Source of the DNA: Balaenoptera acutorostrata
Lineage: Eukaryota; Chordata; Mammalia; Artiodactyla; Balaenopteridae
Direction: 5' to 3'
DNA: 64,000 bases
Assembly: GCF_949987535.1 (NCBI RefSeq)
Contig: NC_080064.1
Location: 38,512,282-38,576,281, forward strand
The notes below the pieces were generated by a model, which worked only from the letters and a program-made list of their open reading frames with translations, was not told where the DNA came from and made no database searches. Position 1 is the first letter of the stretch, and each line of letters starts with the position of its first letter. Of the stretch, positions 1-11,721 are shown piece by piece. The position numbers were made by a program, and so were the translations under genes.

Positions 1-152
1 ATTGTTATCATTCTTCTTTTCTTTAGATATTCCTTTTTTTAAAAAAAAAAAATCACAAGACTTTATTGCCCTTAGGCTATGTTAATTGTTAAAACTAAAT
101 GTGGAAATATCTAATACAGTATTCCTAACCTATTTAAATATACATCCCATCT

Positions 153-501
153 GGGCTTCCCTGGTGGCGCAGTGGTTAAGAATCCGCCTGCCAATGCAGG
201 GGACAAGAGTTCGAGCCCTGGTCCGGGAAGATCCCACATGCCGCGGAGCAACTAAGCCCGTGTGCCACAACTACTAAGACTGCGCTCTAGAGGCCGCGAG
301 CCACAACTACTGACACCCGCGTGCCTAGAGCTCATGCTCCACAACAAGAGAAGCCACCGCAATGAGAAGCCTGCGCACCGCAAAGAAGAGTAGCCCCCAC
401 TCGCCACAGCTAGAGAAAGTCCATGCACAGCAACAAAGATCCAATGCAGCCAAAAATTAATTAAAAATATATCTATAAAAAAAGTTTTTTATAAATATAT
501 A
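153..501 (+). mobile_element. CHR SINE, full-length type
   Basis: Head gggcttccctggtggcgcag, B-box ggttcgagccc-like segment, tRNA-unrelated body and A/T-rich tail. The exact target-site duplication acatcccatct is at 142-152 and 502-512. Confidence 0.95.
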
Positions 502-831
502 ACATCCCATCTTTGTAAATATAAATAATGATACATTCACATTATGAGATTCTAATACGCCCACATGGATGGCATGATATAGGCTGAGAATTGCTTTATC
601 TTCTACATATCCTCATCAGCCTAAATTATGTTGAGTTTTACCCTCTGAAGTCTGTATTAAGGAAAACAATAGTTATTGGAGGGGTGGATTCCCAGCACAT
701 CATTAATAACCTTAGGCTGTGCCCATGACTTCTCTCCTTCACTCATAAGGTCAACAGTATATTTCTTACTTCATTACATTTAGGGATTTTAAGCCTTTTT
801 GTTTTATTGCTACATAAAAATAAAAACTGCT

Positions 832-1148
832 GGGCTTCCCTGGTGGCGCAGAGGTTGAGAATCTGCCTGCCAATGCAGGGGACACGGGTTCGAGCCCTGG
901 TCTGGGAAGATCCCGCATGCCGCGGAACAACTAGGCCCGTGAGCCACAATTACTGAGCCTGCGCGTCTGGAGCCTGTGCTCCGCAACGAGAGAGGCTGCG
1001 ATAGGGAGAGGCCCGCGCACCGCGATGAGGAGTGGCCCCTACTTGCCGCAACTAAAGAAAGCCCTCACACAGAAATGAAGACCCGACACAGCCATAAATA
1101 AATAAATAAATAAATAAATAAAAATTTTTTAAATTAAAAAAATTTTTT
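832..1148 (+). mobile_element. CHR SINE, subtype with 'gagccacaattactgagcc' body
   Basis: It shares a variant body (cgcgtctggagcctgtgctcc, then agaggctgcgata) with the copies at 14072, 27431, 34789 and 55638. The tail is (AAAT)n. The duplication aaaaataaaaactg is at 816-829 and 1149-1162. Confidence 0.95.
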
Positions 1149-1360
1149 AAAAATAAAAACTGTTGTCTTTTTAATATTACATTTAAATATTTAAATGTGT
1201 AGAAAAAGAACAGTTAGCCAAACTAAAAATTATGTATCTAAATTAAATAAAAATATGAAAAAATTTGTATGTAAAGATTTGAATAAAATACAGGAATCTT
1301 TGTATACCCATAAATAAATAATCCTAGTAGAACCCTAGCCAAAATGCTGAAAAATACTCA

Positions 1361-1522
<162 letters not shown>

Positions 1523-2020
1523 TTATCACTAAGACTAGTTGGGAGGTGGGTACGTCTAAGGTTATAGAATTATGGGGGCTGCCAGAGGTCATTTAGTTCC
1601 TCCCCCTAGGTATTTCTTTCTGTTTTGATTTTTGGTGTTATGCAATCTAAGGAAGGGTATTTGATTTTTAAACTCTTCCAGGTTTCAACTGTCTGTAGGG
1701 AATAGTGTTTCCATTAAGCCTTTAGGGCTTCCTTAGGCAGGTATGAACTTGTAGAGTTTCAGAAAAAAACAACAGCTGTTTAGAAAGAAGATTAAATTTA
1801 AGCAACAGTGGCAGCTGGGTCAGATCAGAGTGGGGATAATTTACTCAGTTCACAACCTTTAATATAATATTCTCCAATTTGCATTTATACTGATAACAAA
1901 TTCCTTCTGCAGAGTTGGTTTAGGACTTTAAGGAACAACACTAAAAGACTCAAAGAAAATGGCAGGGCATAAAAGAACCTTGAATTATAGAACCACATGG
2001 TCTTAAAATATAAATTAAGT

Positions 2021-2039
2021 AGTATTTAAATACTACTAG

Positions 2040-2075
<36 letters not shown>

Positions 2076-2136
2076 ATATATTATATATATATATATTTAT
2101 ATATATATATATAAATAATACTAGTATTTAAATACT
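2021..2136. repeat. AT microsatellite inside an inverted repeat
   Basis: (TA)n tract at about 2040-2114, interrupted by tt/aa steps. It is flanked by two copies of the self-complementary 14-mer agtatttaaatact at 2021-2034 and 2123-2136. The whole segment can fold back as a long hairpin or cruciform. Confidence 0.85.
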
Positions 2137-2216
2137 TTTATTGTACACTGCTAAAATTTAAATTTTCTGATCAATTTGAATATGAAATATATTAAGTCTT
2201 CCTTAAAAAATTAAAT

Positions 2217-2790
2217 AAGGAATTACCATATGACCCAGAAATTCCACTTCTGGGTATACACCCAAAGAACTGAAAGCAGAAACTTGAAAAAACATTTATA
2301 CACCAATGTTCATAGCAACATTATTCACAATTGCCCAAAGCTGTAAACAATCCAAATAGTCACCAAAGCCAAATGTCCAGATGAATGAATAAATAAAATT
2401 GTGGTATATACATATAATGGAATAATATTCAGCCTTAAAAAGGAAATTCTGACACATGCTACAACATGGATGAACCTTTAAGACATTATGCTAAGTGAAA
2501 TAAGCCAAACACAAAAGGACAAATGTTATATGATTCCACTTATATGAGGTAACTAGAATAGTCAAATTCATAGAAAGAGAAGGCAGGATGGTGCTTGCCA
2601 GGGGCTGGGGAGAACAGGAGGAAAGGGGAGTTAGTGTTTAATTGGTACAGAGCTTCACTTTGGGAAGATGAGAGTTCCAGAGATGGATGGTGGTGATGGT
2701 TGAACGATAATGTGAATGTACTTTATGCCACTGAACTGTATATTTAAAGATGGTTAAAATGATAAGGAAAAAAAAAAGAAATGAGTGCTA
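2217..2790 (+). mobile_element. L1 3' end fragment (old L1M type)
   Basis: Matches the familiar mammalian L1 3' region: 'ccatatgacccagaaattcc', 'ttcatagcaacattattcac', 'aatattcagcctta', 'tgccaggggctgggg' and 'ccactgaactgtatattta', ending in A-rich DNA. 5'-truncated. Confidence 0.88.
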
Positions 2791-3014
2791 CTTTGTAATG
2801 GGAGAGAATAGACAAGAGAAAGAGAAGGACAAGCATACTGAGCAATATAGAAGCAACCTGGAATCTGACTTGGCAGAAATGGATAGGAATTTTTAAAAAC
2901 AAGAAAATACAATGTTCAAATTTTAAAATATATATACATATATATTTTTTCCTTCTGTAAGTTCAAAGCTTTCCAAAACCACATTTTACCCAAAAAGCAA
3001 ATCTATCCTAGAGT

Positions 3015-3145
3015 CCTGTTTCTCAAAAGGAGGTGTGTGAAGGGTGCATAAAAATCACCTGGGGAGGTTATAAATGCAGATTCCTGGACCCTACCCCATG
3101 ATGCTTGTGCATGCAAAGATTGTGGAACCATTGCCTTAGAAACAG
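3015..3145 (+). mobile_element. MER5A-like hAT fragment
   Basis: Contains 'aaaatcacctggggaggtta' and 'aaatgcagattcctggaccc', typical of MER5 nonautonomous hAT-Charlie elements. Both ends are degraded. Confidence 0.6.
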
Positions 3146-3470
3146 AAAAGTAAGGAAAATTAAGTACAGATAAATATCTTTTATCCTAAAACACATGCAC
3201 CTAACCTAAATGTATAGGTTTCATTTATTCAGAAGTCTATCCTCAATACAGTATTAAAAGTAATAATCACAGCCATAATTGAAAGATTTTCTTGTCACTT
3301 TTTTTGTGGGAAGAAAAGCATTTAGAAAATTTGAAAGGTTCTCCTAAACAATTTTTTAAATGGTAATCTTTAAATGACAACTTGTGGGGCATTAAAAATG
3401 TTTTATTTTAACTCTTAATCTCAAAATTATTTTTCTAAACTTCATTCAATTATAGTACCCTTCTAGTTAC

Positions 3471-3579
3471 CTTGAAATATCTCCCCAGTACCATTCTGCA
3501 TCCTGAAGAGAAACAGAACCGTCCTTCATTCCATTTGTAATGGCTGAAGTCATTGGCTTCGGTGGCTTTGGTGGAAGAG
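3471..3579 (-). CDS. PIK3R3: PIK3R3 coding exon 2 (proline-rich segment and start of N-SH2)
   Basis: A 109-bp exon encoding residues 36-71 plus two bases of codon 72. The peptide starts [20 protein letters not shown] and ends [12 protein letters not shown]. The acceptor is a pyrimidine-rich tract ending in TAG (AG at 3581-3580) and the donor is CAAG|GTAAC (GT at 3470-3469). The proline-rich run ALPPKPPKP resembles an SH3-ligand motif, and WYWGDIS is the usual entry to the p85-family N-terminal SH2 domain. Compared with the human protein as I remember it, Ile49 replaces Val and Gly56 replaces Ser; both lie in the linker before the SH2 fold. It follows exon 1 after a 47.5-kb intron. Confidence 0.96.
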
Positions 3580-3984
3580 CTAGAAGAGAAATGAATATTA
3601 TTATTTTGTAGATGTAAATTATTATTTGTTTTCTAATTTCCTCAGTCAAACACAGCTCATTAACCTATGTACATTATGATTCAAATAATTATAAATCAAA
3701 TTAAGAGTTATTTTATGTTAAATGTTAAACATTAGCCAAAGAAATAATCCTTTTAGAACTCTACGAATAATTGCCTGAAAAAATGAAATATTTGAGCTAT
3801 TTGCGTTTTCTTCCTTCTTATAAAATACTAACTTTTCATTGGACTCCTTTCTCCTAGACCAGGGGTGGGGAATAGAGAACGTCTGTGCCACCATTCTTTC
3901 AAGGTGGCATTGTGAATGAGCGGCACTCCTTTCCTCCATGCCAGGAATTGGTCTCAAAATCCACGTCATTTTTTCTTTATGCAG

Positions 3985-4105
3985 TTTTTTTTTTTTGCCC
4001 CACCGCGTGGCCTGCGGGGATCTTAGTTCCCCAACCAGTGATTGAAACCGTGATGCCTGCAGTGGAAGCGCGGAGTCTTAACCACTGGACTGCCAAGGAA
4101 GTCCC
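3985..4105 (-). mobile_element. Short CHR SINE
   Basis: T-run then 'gatcttagttccccaaccag' and 'ggactgccaaggaagtcccc', the reverse of the short CHR form. A diverged duplication aaaatccacgtcatt / aaaatctgtgtcatt is at 3955-3969 and 4107-4121. Confidence 0.85.
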
Positions 4106-5293
4106 CCAAAATCTGTGTCATTCATGCTTCCAGGCATCCATTACCAGTCCATCAGAGTGAGATGAAGTCTGTTTGTCATCCCTGCCTTAGGCAGAGGAGT
4201 GAATGAATTGCATGAATAGACACCACCCAAAATGGCTTTGAAAGCAGTGAGCTGATTCAGCTCAGTTCCCTGGTTCCCAGAAATACCTATTAAATGTCTA
4301 TCATGTGCAAGAAAGTGCTAAGAAGTGGGGATACAGACTTGAGTAAGCCACCGTCCCTGGCCTTGAAGAGTTTACAGCTTTGTGAAAATGTTTGCCGTGA
4401 TGTTCGTAATTAGACTGTCCATCTGGAGCATGCCCACTTTTGTCAGGCGCACTGGGGTTCCCTGGCCTTCCTGCCTCTCCAGTCCTGGCCCAATCTGCTC
4501 CCTACTTTATGATTTACTGACAATTATCATGAACCAGCTCTTCTCTAAATTTGAACATCACATCCTATGGTTTTGGTTTTTTGTTTTTCACAGTATGCTC
4601 TTTCTCACTACTTTCCATAGTCTTCTCTGTACTTCATTTTTCAGAAAAGGATGATATGAGATCTGCTTTATTTAAAAATACTGACTAGGCACCACAGCCT
4701 CTGTAGCTGAGGGCTCAGTAGCTTGATCCCATGAAAAGGAGGAGCAAGGCCAGGCAAGTGGGTATTGGGAGAGAAGTAAGCTGTTCACGTGTGCATTTAT
4801 ACCTATGCTTTTAACACACTTCCATAAAAAGCATTAATAAAGAAATGGACATTGAGACACTAGTCCTGACTAAAAATCAGTTGATTCTGCCTTTGTGATA
4901 ACTATCAACGGGTATGTTTCATTCACATAAGAGTACTTATTTTTCATTTTCTGGTGTTAACTTAAGAACACAATATAAAATACACGCCAATTGATACAGA
5001 CTGACTTCTGCACTTGACATAACCATTTACATCCATTCCTTACAGGAGACAGATTAAGTGTAAAAGATGGTCAATTTTGAGTTGCAAAAGTTGCAGAAAT
5101 GACTTTGGTAGGGTTGGGTAGTGCTTTGTCAAATGGATGTCATAGTTTATTACTAGTAAAGAGAAGGGAAATGTAGTTTGCATTTCTAAAAAAAAAACTT
5201 AATAGGGGCTCTATATTTAGTGGTCATATTAGGAAAAATGATAATCTGTAGAATGAATAGTTATGTTTTGTTACAACTAATACTTTCTTTGTT
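4106..5293. other. Intronic stretch, mostly unique
   Basis: The segment 4275-4385 ('tgtgcaagaaagtgctaag', 'ggggatacagacttgag') resembles an ancient mammalian repeat seen again at 10190, 36785 and 56480. I see nothing else recognisable. Confidence 0.5.
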
Positions 5294-5304
5294 AAAAAGG
5301 TTGT

Positions 5305-5655
5305 ATTGGCCATAAAAAGGAATGAAATTGGGTCATTTGTAGAGACGTGGATGGATCTAGAGACTGTCATACAGAGTGAAGTGAGTCAGAAAGAGAAAAA
5401 CAAATATCGTATATTAACACATATATGTGGAACCTAGAAAAATGGTACAGATGAACCAGTTTGCAGGGCAGAAATAGAAACACAGATGTACAGAACAAAC
5501 GTATGGACACCAAGGGGGGAAAGTGGTAGGGTGGTGGTGGTGTGATGAATTGGGAGATCAGGATTGACATATACAAACTAATACGTATCAAATGGATAAC
5601 TAATAAGAACCTGCTATATAAAAAATAAATAAAATTCAAAAATTCAAAAAAAAAG
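5305..5655 (+). mobile_element. L1 3' end, younger artiodactyl/cetacean type
   Basis: Contains 'gggtcatttgtagagacgtg', 'ggatctagagactgtcatac', 'agtgaagtgagtcagaaaga' and 'aaaaataaataaaattcaaa' before a poly-A. This is the hallmark of relatively recent cetartiodactyl L1 copies. Strongly 5'-truncated. Confidence 0.85.
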
Positions 5656-5735
5656 GCTAAAAAAATATATGTATATTTGTACACACACACACAATATATT
5701 AAGTAATTTAAAAAATAATAAAAAGCTTGTATTGC

Positions 5736-6021
5736 GACTTCCCTGGTGGTGCAGTGGTTAAGAATCTGCCTGCCAATGCAGGGGATACGGGTTTGAGCCC
5801 TGGTCCGGGAAGATCCCACATGCCGTGGAGCAACTAAGCCCGTGCACCACAACTGCTGAAGCCCACACACCTAGAGCCTGTGCTCCGCAAAAAGAGAAGC
5901 CACCACAATGAGAAACCCACGCACCACAATGAAGAGTAGCCCCTGTTTGCTGCAACTAGAGAAAGCCCACGCGTAGCAACGACGACCCAATGTAGCCATA
6001 AATAAATAAATTTATTTTTTT
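5736..6021 (+). mobile_element. CHR SINE
   Basis: Head gacttccctggtggtgcagt to an aaataaataa tail. The duplication is aaaaagcttgtattg (5720-5734) / aaaaagggttgtattg (6022-6037). A third copy of this motif lies at 5294-5308, before the L1 end. Confidence 0.93.
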
Positions 6022-6640
6022 AAAAAGGGTTGTATTGAGTCTTCAATTTCAAGCGTGGCTTAAAATGTAAATATATCACATGATGCATTTAAATACAATG
6101 ATACCTTTGAAGCAGTCAAACAGCATTCGTTTTGTGTTTAGAACTATAGAAGAAAATCTCTTCAAATAAAATAGTTCTAAATTAGAAAAAAAATAAACTT
6201 TTAAGTCTAAACAGATGTCCAAAAAACTTCTCTCTCAAAAGACAACATGAAGCCCCTTCACAAACAATTCAGTCCAAAAGCCATTAAGGGAGAGCTGGTC
6301 ATGATGGCCAAGAGCTGGTGTCAGAGCCCAAAGCAGGTGAGGGAGGACTATGTCCATGCTTGAGGGCAGCTGCACAGCAAGGATCTCAGAGCTCCAGCAG
6401 GGTGAGGAGGGAATCCTCAAGAGGGCAACTTGGCTTGGGGTGTTGAAGGTGAGTGAAGAAGAAGGGCAGTGGCCTGGGGCCCGGGTGGCACAGTGTTGGA
6501 GACCAAGCTAACAAGGACACGGTCCTAGGAGGTGGGCATCCCAACACAGTGGGGTAAAGCCAGATTAGGATGCAAAGAGTTTCTAATTGGGCAGGGGATG
6601 GGAGGGAGTAGGCAGAATGTAGCAATAACTATGAAAGACT
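6022..6640. other. Intronic stretch, unidentified, GC-moderate
   Basis: The segment 6230-6625 is richer in G+C than its surroundings and contains only short non-homologous frames. It could be an old repeat I do not recognise. No gene is supported. Confidence 0.35.
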
Positions 6641-6808
6641 GGGTAATATAGAGAAATGGATCAAATAAGTAAAACTACTATAGATAATAGGAGCTGGGGT
6701 TCTCACAGTCTAAAAAGGAAGTTACAAATATGGAAAGGTAGAGAAATAGAATGAACCCTCTGGTTTGGACTGCAATTGCAGCTATTGATGTGAACCCATG
6801 GACTTCAA

Positions 6809-6809
6809 C

Positions 6810-6853
<44 letters not shown>
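6809..6853 (+). repeat. (GATA)n microsatellite
   Basis: About eleven nearly perfect tandem gata units. Confidence 0.95.
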
Positions 6854-6854
<1 letters not shown>

Positions 6855-7581
6855 TAAATGTCTGTACTTATAGAAAATACAACTATTCCCTAGCTCTGTC
6901 CCCTGAGAGGCCTTGGGATCAGCAAAATCCTAATACGCACACCTAGCACCCAGATCTTGGTTTCTAATGCCATTCTCTACTAAAAGGAACCAGGGCTCTT
7001 TGGAGAAATGGTTGAGGTGGGGCAGAGCAAGTACCAAATGAACCTGGAACATTATGTTGTGCTAAAAAGTAACCAAGTACTCAAAGAATGAGGGGCCATG
7101 ACAAAAGAACAAAGAAGCCAGCTTGAAGGGGCTCCCACTACCAAATCTGGGATAACTGGAGCATCAATACAAATAACAATAGTAAGGGAATATAAGCCAT
7201 TCAACAAAATAGGAATCTATGTGTCCACACAGATATAAATAAATAAATGAAACAACTGAAAGATTAATGAGGAGGAGGACATATAATTTCGAAGGCCTTC
7301 CCACAAATGCTTATTAATCACAAAAGTATTGAAAAAGACTAATATAATAGTGGAGAAACCTGGCAAATACACCTTAATCAACTAATCAAGGTTACTACCA
7401 ACAGTAATGGTGAGATCACAGGCCCCCAACAGGATATATCACGAAGGACACAACATCACTTCTGCCAAATACCTGCCATATATGCATAAACTGAATCTAA
7501 TCATGAGGAAATCAGACAAACCACAGACAAATCATCAGACAAACCACAACTGAAAGACATTCTACAAAATAACTGGCTTGG

Positions 7582-7898
7582 TGCTTCCCTGGTGGTGCAG
7601 TGGTTAAGAATCCGCCTGCCAATGCAGGGGACACGGTTCGAGCACTGGTCCAGGAAGATCCCACATGCCACGGAGCAACTAAGCCCGTGCACCACACACC
7701 TAGAGCCTGTGCTCCGCAACAAGAGAAGCCACCGCAATGAGAAGCCCATGCACCTCAACGAAGAGTAGCCCCCGCTAGCCGCAACTAGAGAAAGCCCGCA
7801 CGCAGCAACGAAGACCCAACACAGCCAAAAATAAATAAATAAAATAAATAAATGTATTAAAAGAAAAAAAAGATTCTCTCTAAAAAAAAAAAACCAAA
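7582..7898 (+). mobile_element. CHR SINE
   Basis: Standard head and body, with long A-rich tail segments. The duplication actggcttgg is at 7572-7581 and 7899-7908. It is inserted in the old L1M 3' UTR. Confidence 0.93.
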
Positions 7899-8374
7899 AC
7901 TGGCTTGGAATCTTCAAAAATGTTAAGGTCGTGAAAGTCAAGAAAGACTGAGGGACTGTTCCAGATTGAAGAAGACTAGAGAATCATGACAATTAAATAC
8001 AATGTGTGAGTCTGGACTGGCTCCTTTTGTTATAAAAGACATTACTGGGACAATGGCAAAACCTGAATGGGATCTGAGGATGAGATGGTAGTAATGCATC
8101 AATGTTAATTTTCTGATTTTGATAGTTGTATTGTGGTTACGTTGGAGAATGTTCTTATTGGTGGGAAATACACACAAACATGGTCATCATGGACTATCAT
8201 GTCGGCAACCTACTCTGAATGGTTCAAGAAATCAAGTTCTTTGTATCGCACTTGCAACTTTTCTTTAAGTTTTAGATTGTTTCAAAAAAACTTCTTTTTT
8301 AATTAACAAAAAAGTTATAGATAATACTGTGGGGAAAGGGGAACGATGTGAATATAGGAATGCAGTTGGTCCCC

Positions 8375-9395
8375 TATCTCACACCATATATGCAAAAATT
8401 AACTCAAAATGGATCAAAGACCTAAATGTTAAGAGCCAAATGATATACCTGACAAAAAATTGTATCTAGAACACATAAAGAACCTTGCAACTTAACAGAA
8501 AAAAAAGTGACTAAAATTAAAAATGGGCAAAGGATCTGAATAGACATCTCTCCAAAGAAGATATACAAATGGCCCACAAGCACATGAAAAGATATTCAAT
8601 ATCATTAGGCATCACGGAAATGAAAATCAAACTGCAATGAGATACCACTTCATACCCACTAGGATGACTATAATCAAAGAGTCAGATAATAACAAGTGTT
8701 GGTGAGAATGTGGAGAAATTGGAACTTTCATACACTGCTGATGAAAATGTAAAATGATGCAACTGGTTGGAAAACAGTCTAGTAGTTCCTCAAAAGGTTA
8801 AACATACAGTCACCATATAACCCAGCAATTTCAATCCTATCTGTATATTTCAAGAGAAATGGAACATACAACCATACAAAAACTAGTATATAAACGTTCA
8901 TAGCTGTATTATTTATAATAGCCAAAAAGTGGAAACAACCCAAATGAATAAATAAAATGTTGTGTGTGTGAATACATATACATATAATTAAATATTATAT
9001 TTAGTATTTAATTATAAATTAAAAGGCAGTAAAAAGGAATAAAACATGCTGTAACATGGATGAACCATGAAAACATTAGACTAAGTGAAAAAACAGTCAT
9101 GAAAGACCACATATTATATGATTCCATTGTCCAGAACATAAAAATCTATAGAAGACAAAGTAGAATAATGGTTGCCTAGGGTTGAGTTGAAGGGGAAAAG
9201 GGAATGACAGTTAATGTATGCAGTTACGTATGCAGGTTTCTTTGGGGGTAATGAAAATGTTCCAAAATTGCTTGTGGTGATGGCTGCACAACTCTGTGAA
9301 TATATTAAACACTACTGAATCATATACTTTTTAAGTGGATGAATTGTATGGTATGTGAATTATATCTCAATAAAGCTGTTTTAAAAACAAAAATC
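8375..9395 (+). mobile_element. L1 fragment, ORF2 end plus 3' UTR
   Basis: Contains 'gcaaaaattaactcaaaatg', 'atgggcaaaggatctgaata', 'gaataaaacatgctgtaaca' and 'gtatgtgaattatatctcaa', the ORF2 C-terminus and 3' end of an old L1. It has several stops and no open frame. Confidence 0.88.
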
Positions 9396-10750
9396 AGACT
9401 TCTGAAATCACTAGATGGGGGAGAGCTTGCTATAATCCATAGTTTTTTTTCTAATTGGCTACTTATTTATACCTATCTTCTTTGAAAAGGATGTGGCTTA
9501 TAAAAGTAGCAACAGTTGGAACTATAATTTTGTAGAATTTAAAATTCTTCTACGTATAAGGATTAACAGTTTAAACGTGTGCTATACAAAAGCACTTTGC
9601 TATCACTATGAAAGGTACAAAGACAAGGCACTCAAAAGAACAAATCTAGAGGGAATGACACTTAGAAACACCTAACCATAACTCTCAGCAGAATGAGGTA
9701 AATAACTATAATAAAAGTAAAGTAAGGTGCAATGAAAACCCAGCAAAAGGAACAATTGATCCTCTCCTGGGGAAACTTCAAGTTCAAACACTGGGCTTCT
9801 CAAACCTAGTCCTTACTGAACTGAATGCCATGACCAGGAGGGCCCAACAAGAACCAATTCGCCTCCTTCAATCAGCAGGTAGGTTACAACCTAATCACCA
9901 AAAGGAGCCACTGAGACTTGCTGCTGTCTATATTCCTTCTCTGGGGGAGCTCTATACTGAACTGAGTTGACCAGCAGCATGGGGAATCTGCTATTTATGG
10001 ATAATGACAGTTTACTGATAGCTCCACCACCACCAAACAGATAATGACCACGTCACATGTATTACAGAGGGCTCCCATAGCCTCCTTATAACTTGCTTTT
10101 CTCATCTGCAGAAATATAAGAAGAATGAAATGATTATAAAGCTGTTCCTACATAAAGTTGCTAAAAGAACACAATTAAGAATGAATGAAATACTGGCCTA
10201 TTTCTACATTCTCATCTATCATCCCTCCATACATATATTAAACAAGTATTTACTGAATACCTTCTATGTTCTAAAAGCTGGGAATATAGCAATGAACTAG
10301 ACAGACACAGTCTTTATACTTATGAACTTTATAATCCAAAAGGATAAACTTCAAGATAATTCATCATTCTTAAAATCATGAGTATGTTCAAATTTAGTTC
10401 AACTAAATTGAGTCTTCAAACTAAATGTTTTGCTTTCTCTAGCAGTTGATCTCCCTCCCATGTAAATTATAGAATTTACTGGACAAAAGTAAGTAAAAAT
10501 TTACCTTACATAACCTTCTTATTACATGGAGATAAGCATATTTTTATCTATATGTCACTTCCAGATTATGATATTATAAATAAAGGGAAAAATTACAAAT
10601 CACATACATTTTAAGTAGGTCAAGTGGAACACATAAAGGGAGAAGCTAATTAGGGTACATTAATTACCTTTCAACCCCTTGACAAAGTGATTCTTGCACT
10701 GAGTAAGCACTGCAGTGCTGAGTGATAAATTAAATGCTCCTGAGCAAATA
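9396..10750. other. Intronic stretch, mostly unique
   Basis: The segment 10190-10345 ('atttactgaataccttctat', 'gctgggaatatagcaatgaa') looks like an ancient L2-type mammalian repeat. The segment 9690-10090 is unrecognised. No exon pattern is seen. Confidence 0.45.
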
Positions 10751-10830
10751 TTGGGCTGGCCAAAAAATTTGTTCAGGTTTTTTCATAAGATCTTACAGGA
10801 AAACCCAAAGGAACTTTTTGGCCAACCCAA
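10751..10830. mobile_element. Mariner-derived MITE, exactly 80 bp with TA duplication
   Basis: The ends ttgggctggccaaaaaa and ctttttggccaacccaa are inverted repeats that pair along most of the element. The flanking TA dinucleotides are at 10749-10750 and 10831-10832. It has the same size and plan as human MADE1 but belongs to the 'gggttggccaaaaagttcg' mariner family of artiodactyls and whales. Confidence 0.92.
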
Positions 10831-10832
10831 TA

Positions 10833-11371
10833 CCTTCCTACATAAGTATCCATAAAATACCTAGCACTTTTGTTTCTATCTAGTAGACAATGAACAGTAC
10901 TTCTCTTCCCATTTTGAAAAAGTATATTACAAGTTTTAAAATATTAGCAATATATAAAGATGTTTCAAATCCAGTTTTTAATATGTAGACGTAAGAACAA
11001 ACATATACACATATATGTTTGTGTGTATGTATATACATGCATAAAAACATCTGGAAGAATACACAAACTGCTAATAGTGTATACAACAGGAATGTTGGGA
11101 GCAACACAGGAGAGCACTTTACCTATATATGCATGCTTTATTTATGTATGTTTTAAAAAAACAAAAACAAAAATGGTTATGAATAATTTTTCATTTTAAT
11201 TTGTTGTGTTTTCTGACTTTTTAAAAAAACTTTCAAATATTCACTTTGATTTTTTTAATTAAAGAAAGTGTTCAGGGGCTACAATGCTGTAAAAAAATTA
11301 TTTCTTTGGTCATAATCTACAAATAATGTACAAATAGGAGATTAAAGTATTGTATCAAAGTTAAATGTACT
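10833..11371. other. Intronic AT-rich stretch
   Basis: Includes a short (ta/ca) tract at 11000-11040. Nothing else is recognised. Confidence 0.5.
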
Positions 11372-11720
11372 GGGCTTCCCTGGTGGCACAGTGGTTAAGA
11401 ATCTGCCTGCCAATGCAGGAGACACGGGTTCAAGCCCTGGTCTGGGAAGATCCCACATGCCGCAGAGCAGCTAAGCCTTTGCACCACAACTACTGAGCCT
11501 GTGCTCTAGAGCCCACGAGCCACAACTACTGAGCCCACATGCCACAACTACTGAAGCCCATGCACCTAGAGCCCGCGCTCCGCAACGAGAAGCCATCGCA
11601 ATGAGAAACCCACACACTGCAATGAAGAATAGTCCCCGCTCGCTGCAACTAGAGAAAGCCTGCGTGCAGCAATGAAGACCCAACACAGCCAAAAATAAAT
11701 TAATTAATTAAAAAAAAAAC
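11372..11720 (+). mobile_element. CHR SINE
   Basis: Full-length form with two extra 'cacaactactgagcc' internal units, ending in (ATTA)n and poly-A. It lies immediately before a truncated L1. I did not find a clear duplication. Confidence 0.9.
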
Positions 11721-11721
11721 G

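Larger units (their letters stand above)
6640..8300 (+). mobile_element. Old L1M 3' UTR region
   Basis: Segments such as 'aaatctgggataactggagc', 'gacattctacaaaataactg', 'gggactgttccagattgaag', 'gttataaaagacattactgg' and 'tgtattgtggttacgttgga' match the long 3' UTR of old L1M/L1ME elements. A (GATA)n tract and a CHR SINE interrupt it. Confidence 0.65.

Noticed and set aside
5367..5870. 167-codon open frame on the minus strand
   Set aside because: It runs through an L1 3' end and the reverse of a CHR SINE. The peptide (for example GLVAPRHVGSS..CIGRQILN) recurs at every SINE.
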